This document shows, piece by piece, positions 43,273 through 46,599 of a stretch of DNA of 46,599 nt (position 1 is the first letter of the stretch; each line of letters begins with the position of its first letter). The DNA is taken from the NCBI GenBank assembly GCA_944327245.1, contig CALVHD010000015.1, positions 1 to 46,599 on the forward strand, read 5' to 3'. A model generated the notes under the pieces. The model was given only the letters and a program-made list of their open reading frames with translations. It had not been told where the DNA came from and ran no database searches. This DNA comes from Candidatus Gastranaerophilales bacterium. Lineage in GTDB: Bacteria > Cyanobacteriota > Vampirovibrionia > Gastranaerophilales > Gastranaerophilaceae. The position numbers and the translations under genes were made by a program.

Positions 43273-43949
43273 GCATAATTCCCGCCCGAGGAGGCTCAAA
43301 AGGAATCAAAAGAAAAAATATAAAACCAATTTTAAATAAACCGCTTGTTGCTTATACAATTGAAGCCTCATTAAAATCTAAATACATTACAAAAACAATT
43401 GTGTCATCAGAAGACGATGAAATTTTAAAAATTTCAGAAAATTTTGGAGCTGAAATATTAAAAAGACCGCAAGAATTAGCACAAGACACAACAAAAACAG
43501 CTCCTGTTATGTTGGATGTTATGGATAAATTAGAAAAACAAGGCTACAAAGCAGACTATGTAGTATTATTACAACCAACTTGTCCATTAAGAGATGAAAA
43601 ATATATTGACAGTGCGTTTGAATATTATTTTGAAGCCCAAAAAAAGGGTTATGACAGCTGTTTTAGCGCCTTTAGCTCAGGCTATACACATGCCAGATGG
43701 CGCATATTGCATAATGATAAATTAGAAGCTCTTTATGATTTTAGAATTCGCCCAAGACGCCAAGAAACAGATGAACATTATAAAATGATAACAGAAAATG
43801 GAGCATTTTATGCGCTTCATTGGGATACAATGAAAGAAACAAAAGATTTTATCGGGTTTAATCCGATTGCATATATTACCCCAAGGGTTATTGATATAGA
43901 TACAATTGAGGATTTTCAAAAAGTTGAAGAAATAATTAAAAATAGGTAA
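43260..43949 (+). CDS. CMP-nonulosonate (sialic-acid type) cytidylyltransferase
   Basis: A 229-residue NeuA/PseF/LegF-type enzyme. The N-terminal nucleotide loop IIPARGGSKGIKRKNI, the VLLQPTCPLRDEKYID strand, and ITENGAFYALHWD with the final RVIDIDTIEDF metal site are intact. It activates a nonulosonic acid (sialic, pseudaminic or legionaminic type) with CTP. Flagellin or surface glycan modification is a likely use given the flagellar genes, but no synthase or transferase is adjacent. It overlaps the ATP-grasp gene by 13 bases. Confidence 0.92.
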   Translation: MEILSIIPARGGSKGIKRKNIKPILNKPLVAYTIEASLKSKYITKTIVSSEDDEILKISENFGAEILKRPQELAQDTTKTAPVMLDVMDKLEKQGYKADYVVLLQPTCPLRDEKYIDSAFEYYFEAQKKGYDSCFSAFSSGYTHARWRILHNDKLEALYDFRIRPRRQETDEHYKMITENGAFYALHWDTMKETKDFIGFNPIAYITPRVIDIDTIEDFQKVEEIIKNR

Positions 43950-43976
43950 ATGTTTCGACTTTTAAAGAAAAGAAAA

Positions 43977-44002
43977 AACTTCCGCCTGACTTGTGCCCAA
44001 GT
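43977..44002. repeat. short copy of the dispersed repeat
   Basis: AACTTCCGCCTG (43977-43988), identical to 13075-13086, followed by a small ACTTG/CAAGT hairpin with loop TGCC. At 13 kb the same linker is followed by a different hairpin, TTGGGC/GCCCAA. Both lie after an A/G-rich run. Confidence 0.6.
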
Positions 44003-44043
44003 TATAGAAATTTTATTAAAAAATAAGGTAAATAAAATAAATC

Positions 44044-44643
44044 ATGCAATTAAGTTTAGATTTAAATATAAAAAATGAAATTCCTGAAATTCTTTTGAGC
44101 AATAAAAAACCCAAAATGCTCAATTTTTTACCAAATAATTGTGTAATAGTTGACATTGAAACAACCGGCTTTAGTGCTCAAAATGACTCTATTATTGAGA
44201 TTTGCGCCCTCAAAGTTGTTGAAAATAAAGTTGTTAATGAATTTTCTTCTTTGATAAAGCCTGAAAAACAAATTTCTTCTTATATTACAAATCTGACGGG
44301 TATTACTATGGAAATGACAAAAAGTGCACCCGAATTAAAAAAAGTTTTAACAGATTTTTGTTATTTTGTACAAACAAACCCGATTGTAGGGCATAATATT
44401 AAATTCGACTTATCTTTTTTGAATAAAAAATTAGATGATTTATATAAAAAAACACTCCCTAACGATTTTTCAGATACTTTAACATTTGCAAGAAAAGTTT
44501 ATCAAAAATTAAATTCACATAAATTAACCAATATTGCAAAACACTTAAACATTGACACAAAAAACGCCCACAGGGCGCTTAAAGATTGTTATATGACATA
44601 TCAAATTATGATAGATATGAAAGAAAAAATAACTACATTATAA
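44044..44643 (+). CDS. DnaQ/PolC-type 3'-5' exonuclease
   Basis: A 199-residue DEDDh exonuclease. Exo I is VIVDIETTGF, Exo II GHNIKFDLSFL and Exo III HRALKDCYMTYQI, so the catalytic residues are complete. It resembles PolC/epsilon proofreading domains but stands alone, with about 35 extra N-terminal residues. The ATG at 44044 has AAGG at a long distance. It could be the replicative proofreading subunit or a repair nuclease. Its 3' end overlaps a convergent small ORF by 11 bases. Confidence 0.92.
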   Translation: MQLSLDLNIKNEIPEILLSNKKPKMLNFLPNNCVIVDIETTGFSAQNDSIIEICALKVVENKVVNEFSSLIKPEKQISSYITNLTGITMEMTKSAPELKKVLTDFCYFVQTNPIVGHNIKFDLSFLNKKLDDLYKKTLPNDFSDTLTFARKVYQKLNSHKLTNIAKHLNIDTKNAHRALKDCYMTYQIMIDMKEKITTL

Positions 44644-44851
44644 AATTATTACCATATCTTAAAGAGCCTGTAAGATAGCACTCCCTAAGAGTTGAACGTA
44701 TATTTTTATATGTTTTTTTATTCACTCCCTGCTGCGTTTTTTCAATATTTTCTTTTGATGTGATATATTTATTTGCCACCATCTTAGAATTAATATTTAA
44801 ATCAAGATTGATTAATATTGAAGTGGTTCTGCTATCTACGCTCGCTGCCAT
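44633..44851 (-). CDS. small protein of unknown function
   Basis: A 72-residue ORF (MAASVDSRTTSILINLDLNIN to the C-terminal LTGSLRYGNNFIM) with AAGGAT seven bases before the ATG, which supports real translation. Composition is protein-like, not a shadow frame. It is not recognised; no signal peptide or membrane helix. Confidence 0.6.
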   Translation of the reverse strand: MAASVDSRTTSILINLDLNINSKMVANKYITSKENIEKTQQGVNKKTYKNIRSTLRECYLTGSLRYGNNFIM

Positions 44852-44943
44852 AGTTTACATCCTTATAATCTTGATACCTTACATATATATAAAAACTTTT
44901 TAAAAAATGTTATATCAAAATTATATATTTTTGTTACATTTAT

Positions 44944-46215
44944 TTACAATAACTCAAAATCCGCCAAATTAACTGTTTTTAAAGTATGCCTTAAATTATT
45001 ATTGTCATCTTTAAAACGAATTTTAATGTAATTTCTTGTAAGCGCTGAATATAGTCCCGTTTTTAGGGATTTTTTCTCAATTAAAATTTCGGCTAAAGTA
45101 TTTTTGTTTTTTTCTAAAAATTCTTTATGCAGCTCATTTGATAATTCTATTATAAGATTGCATCTTTTCGTTTTAATTGACTCTTGAATTTGATTTTCCA
45201 TATAAAAAGCGGGAGTTTTTTCCCTTTTTGAATATGGAAAACAATGAATTTGAGACATTTTTGCTCTTTTTAAATTTTCATAAGTTTCAATAAAATCCTT
45301 ATCGTTTTCATCGGGAAAACCAACAATAATATCACAACCCAAAAAAGGAAGATTAAAATTTTTGTGTAATTTTTCAATAGTTTCAAGAGCTTCTTTAACT
45401 GTGTATTTTCTATTCATATTTTTAAGCGTTTTATCACACAAAGATTGCAAAGATAAATGAAAATGAGGACAAAATTTCTTTGATTTAGATAAAAATTCTA
45501 TCATTTCATCATTTATTTCATTAACATAAAGCGAACCAAGCCTATAGCGCGGAATTGAGGTTTTTTCAATTTCTTTTAATAAATCAAGCAAAGTTTTATT
45601 ATTTTCCAAGCCCCATTGACCTATGTGTATTCCTGTTAATACAATTTCTTTTATTCCTTTTTTTAACACCAGCTCAATTTGCTTAATTACATTTTCAATG
45701 CTGTTAGAACGAGAGTTTCCTCTGGCATAAGGAATAATACAATATGAACAACGATTATTGCAGCCGTCTTGAATTTTTATACTTACCCTTGTAGAGTTTG
45801 GATTTAATAAAAAATTATTTTCAAAATTTTTTATATTAAAAATATCCTGAACAAAAAAATTTTTTTCATCTGAAAATAATTTATCTATATATTTTTGAAT
45901 ATTCATTTTTTCAATATTGCCCAAAACCAAATCAATATTTGAATAATCAAAAAATTCATGCTGCTTATAGGTTTGTGCTACACAACCCATTAAAATCGTT
46001 TTAATATTGGGATTAATTCTTTTTGCATAATTTAAAAGATATGAAACCTGTGAATCGGTATGTGAGGTAACTGAACATGAATTTAAAATATATATATCGG
46101 CATTTTTAATCTCATCAACGAAAGTATAGCCCATAGATAATAATTTATCGGCTATTATTTGCCCTTCCAATTGATTTTGTTTACAACCAAGAGATTTAAT
46201 ATAAAAAGCTTTCAT
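44944..46215 (-). CDS. mtaB: tRNA t6A37 methylthiotransferase MtaB
   Basis: A 423-residue MiaB-type radical SAM methylthiotransferase, MtaB subgroup. N-terminal cluster cysteines are in LGCKQNQLEG, NSCSVTSHTD and MGCVAQ; the radical-SAM CxxxCxxC is in CNNRCSYCIIPYARG; then LTGIHIGQWG and DIIVGFPDEN; a TRAM-like C-terminus. It makes ms2t6A37 in tRNAs reading ANN codons. No Shine-Dalgarno, but an extended -10 TGT-TAGAAT ends 6 bases before the ATG. Confidence 0.95.
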   Translation of the reverse strand: MKAFYIKSLGCKQNQLEGQIIADKLLSMGYTFVDEIKNADIYILNSCSVTSHTDSQVSYLLNYAKRINPNIKTILMGCVAQTYKQHEFFDYSNIDLVLGNIEKMNIQKYIDKLFSDEKNFFVQDIFNIKNFENNFLLNPNSTRVSIKIQDGCNNRCSYCIIPYARGNSRSNSIENVIKQIELVLKKGIKEIVLTGIHIGQWGLENNKTLLDLLKEIEKTSIPRYRLGSLYVNEINDEMIEFLSKSKKFCPHFHLSLQSLCDKTLKNMNRKYTVKEALETIEKLHKNFNLPFLGCDIIVGFPDENDKDFIETYENLKRAKMSQIHCFPYSKREKTPAFYMENQIQESIKTKRCNLIIELSNELHKEFLEKNKNTLAEILIEKKSLKTGLYSALTRNYIKIRFKDDNNNLRHTLKTVNLADFELL

Positions 46216-46221
46216 AAAAAA

Positions 46222-46230
46222 ATTCTAACA
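46222..46230 (-). promoter_or_regulatory. extended -10 of a leaderless mtaB promoter
   Basis: On the minus strand TG, one base, TAGAAT (46222-46227), ending 6 bases before the mtaB ATG. Confidence 0.5.
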
Positions 46231-46296
46231 TGAAAACCCCTAAACCAAAGAGCCTTAGTTTAAGGTCAAAATTAAATAAATTTCACCTTATATAGT

Positions 46297-46353
46297 AAGA
46301 ATTTGAAACGTCGCCTATCAACAGTTTCAGCCTAAAATGCCAATGCTCAACGC
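46297..46353. repeat. 57-bp direct repeat, copy 1
   Basis: Exact match of 46425-46481, spaced 128 bp. It contains TGAAAC/GTTTCA arms and GCCAATGCTCAACGC at its end. Confidence 0.92.
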
Positions 46354-46424
46354 TCTGCCGTCACGAGCTTCACACACCTTTGCCTATGCTTTGCCATTTA
46401 GCTCCTGTCAAATTCGCCTACGGC

Positions 46425-46481
46425 AAGAATTTGAAACGTCGCCTATCAACAGTTTCAGCCTAAAATGCCAATGCTCAACGC
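46425..46481. repeat. 57-bp direct repeat, copy 2
   Basis: Exact second copy; here the end forms a complete hairpin (GCATTG/CAATGC around GTTGA on the minus strand), while copy 1 is followed by sequence that breaks this pairing. Confidence 0.92.
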
Positions 46482-46599
46482 ATTGTCATTTTTTAACGGC
46501 TTTCACTCTGGCTTGCGCTTCTAGTTTGCCCTGCAAACTAAAGCTCGTTTGCTTTTATGGTACGGTATCCGCTCTGTCCGCCAGAGCTCAACGCTCTGC

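Larger units (their letters stand above)
46231..46599. repeat. non-coding repeat region at the window end
   Basis: After the mtaB promoter I see no gene. The stretch holds a 57-bp direct repeat (two copies), a reversed copy of the 12956-12976 block at 46356-46377, a TAGTTTGC/GCAAACTA hairpin (46522-46540) followed by GTTTGC (46547-46552), and at 46561-46599 a reversed near-copy of 26389-26427. The window stops inside the repeat, as contigs often do at unresolved repeats. Confidence 0.75.

Overview
The window reads as chromosomal DNA of a low-GC, Gram-negative, non-photosynthetic relative of the cyanobacteria, most likely a gut Gastranaerophilales (Melainabacteria/Vampirovibrionia). The pointers are a short cyanobacterial-type SSB without the acidic tip, an SLH-domain envelope protein, a TolC-type outer-membrane protein, a fliOPQR block and no photosynthesis genes. 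The taxon is an inference from gene content and base composition; no marker-gene search was possible. Coding is dense, several convergent genes overlap at their stop codons, and many starts are TTG or GTG.

Layout. 1-4.5 kb: a 1009-aa coiled-coil protein, a RicT/PSP1 protein and RsfS. 4.5-10.3 kb (mostly minus strand): yajQ, rpsU, a small membrane protein, trpR-trpB with two matching operators in front, a divergent YbaK-type deacylase, and an ssb / four-carbon acid sugar kinase / pdxA-type operon that looks like a D-threonate or D-erythronate route. 10.4-18.2 kb: envelope and secreted proteins (TPR protein, lipoprotein, TolC), a divergent GH77-like glucanotransferase, and a flavin reductase-rubredoxin fusion. 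18.2-23 kb: an HD-MATE-EamA operon, a flavoprotein, a Zn-ribbon NUDIX protein and a GNAT protein. 23-26.1 kb: three tandem paralogues of an unrecognised family with divergent N-terminal halves and almost identical 3' ends. 26.1-26.7 kb: a non-coding, hairpin-rich repeat region beside tRNA-Arg(ACG), carrying an 87-bp direct duplication that includes the tRNA 3' end. 26.8-32.4 kb: hypotheticals, an SLH protein, an amidohydrolase that has lost metal ligands, and upp. 32.6-36.4 kb: a two-SpoA-domain (FliM/FliN-like) protein followed by fliO, fliP, fliQ and fliR. 36.3-41.5 kb: bioY-like, rimI, speD/speH, purB, dnaK. 41.5-46.2 kb: an acidic membrane protein, a PurD-like ATP-grasp gene overlapping a CMP-sialic-acid-synthetase-like gene, a DnaQ-type exonuclease, a small ORF and mtaB. 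46.2-46.6 kb: more of the hairpin-rich repeat, in which the window ends.

Four signals cut across the genes. (1) A dispersed non-coding repeat at 12.9, 26.1-26.6, 44.0 and 46.3-46.6 kb in which short linkers are conserved while hairpin arms change in step. (2) At least eight genes without a Shine-Dalgarno have a TATAAT-like box ending 6-7 nt before the start codon, which predicts leaderless transcripts. (3) Four proteins share an N-terminal tag with Phe at position 10 and Ile/Val at position 8. (4) Two near-identical operators cover the -35 and start region of trpR-trpB.
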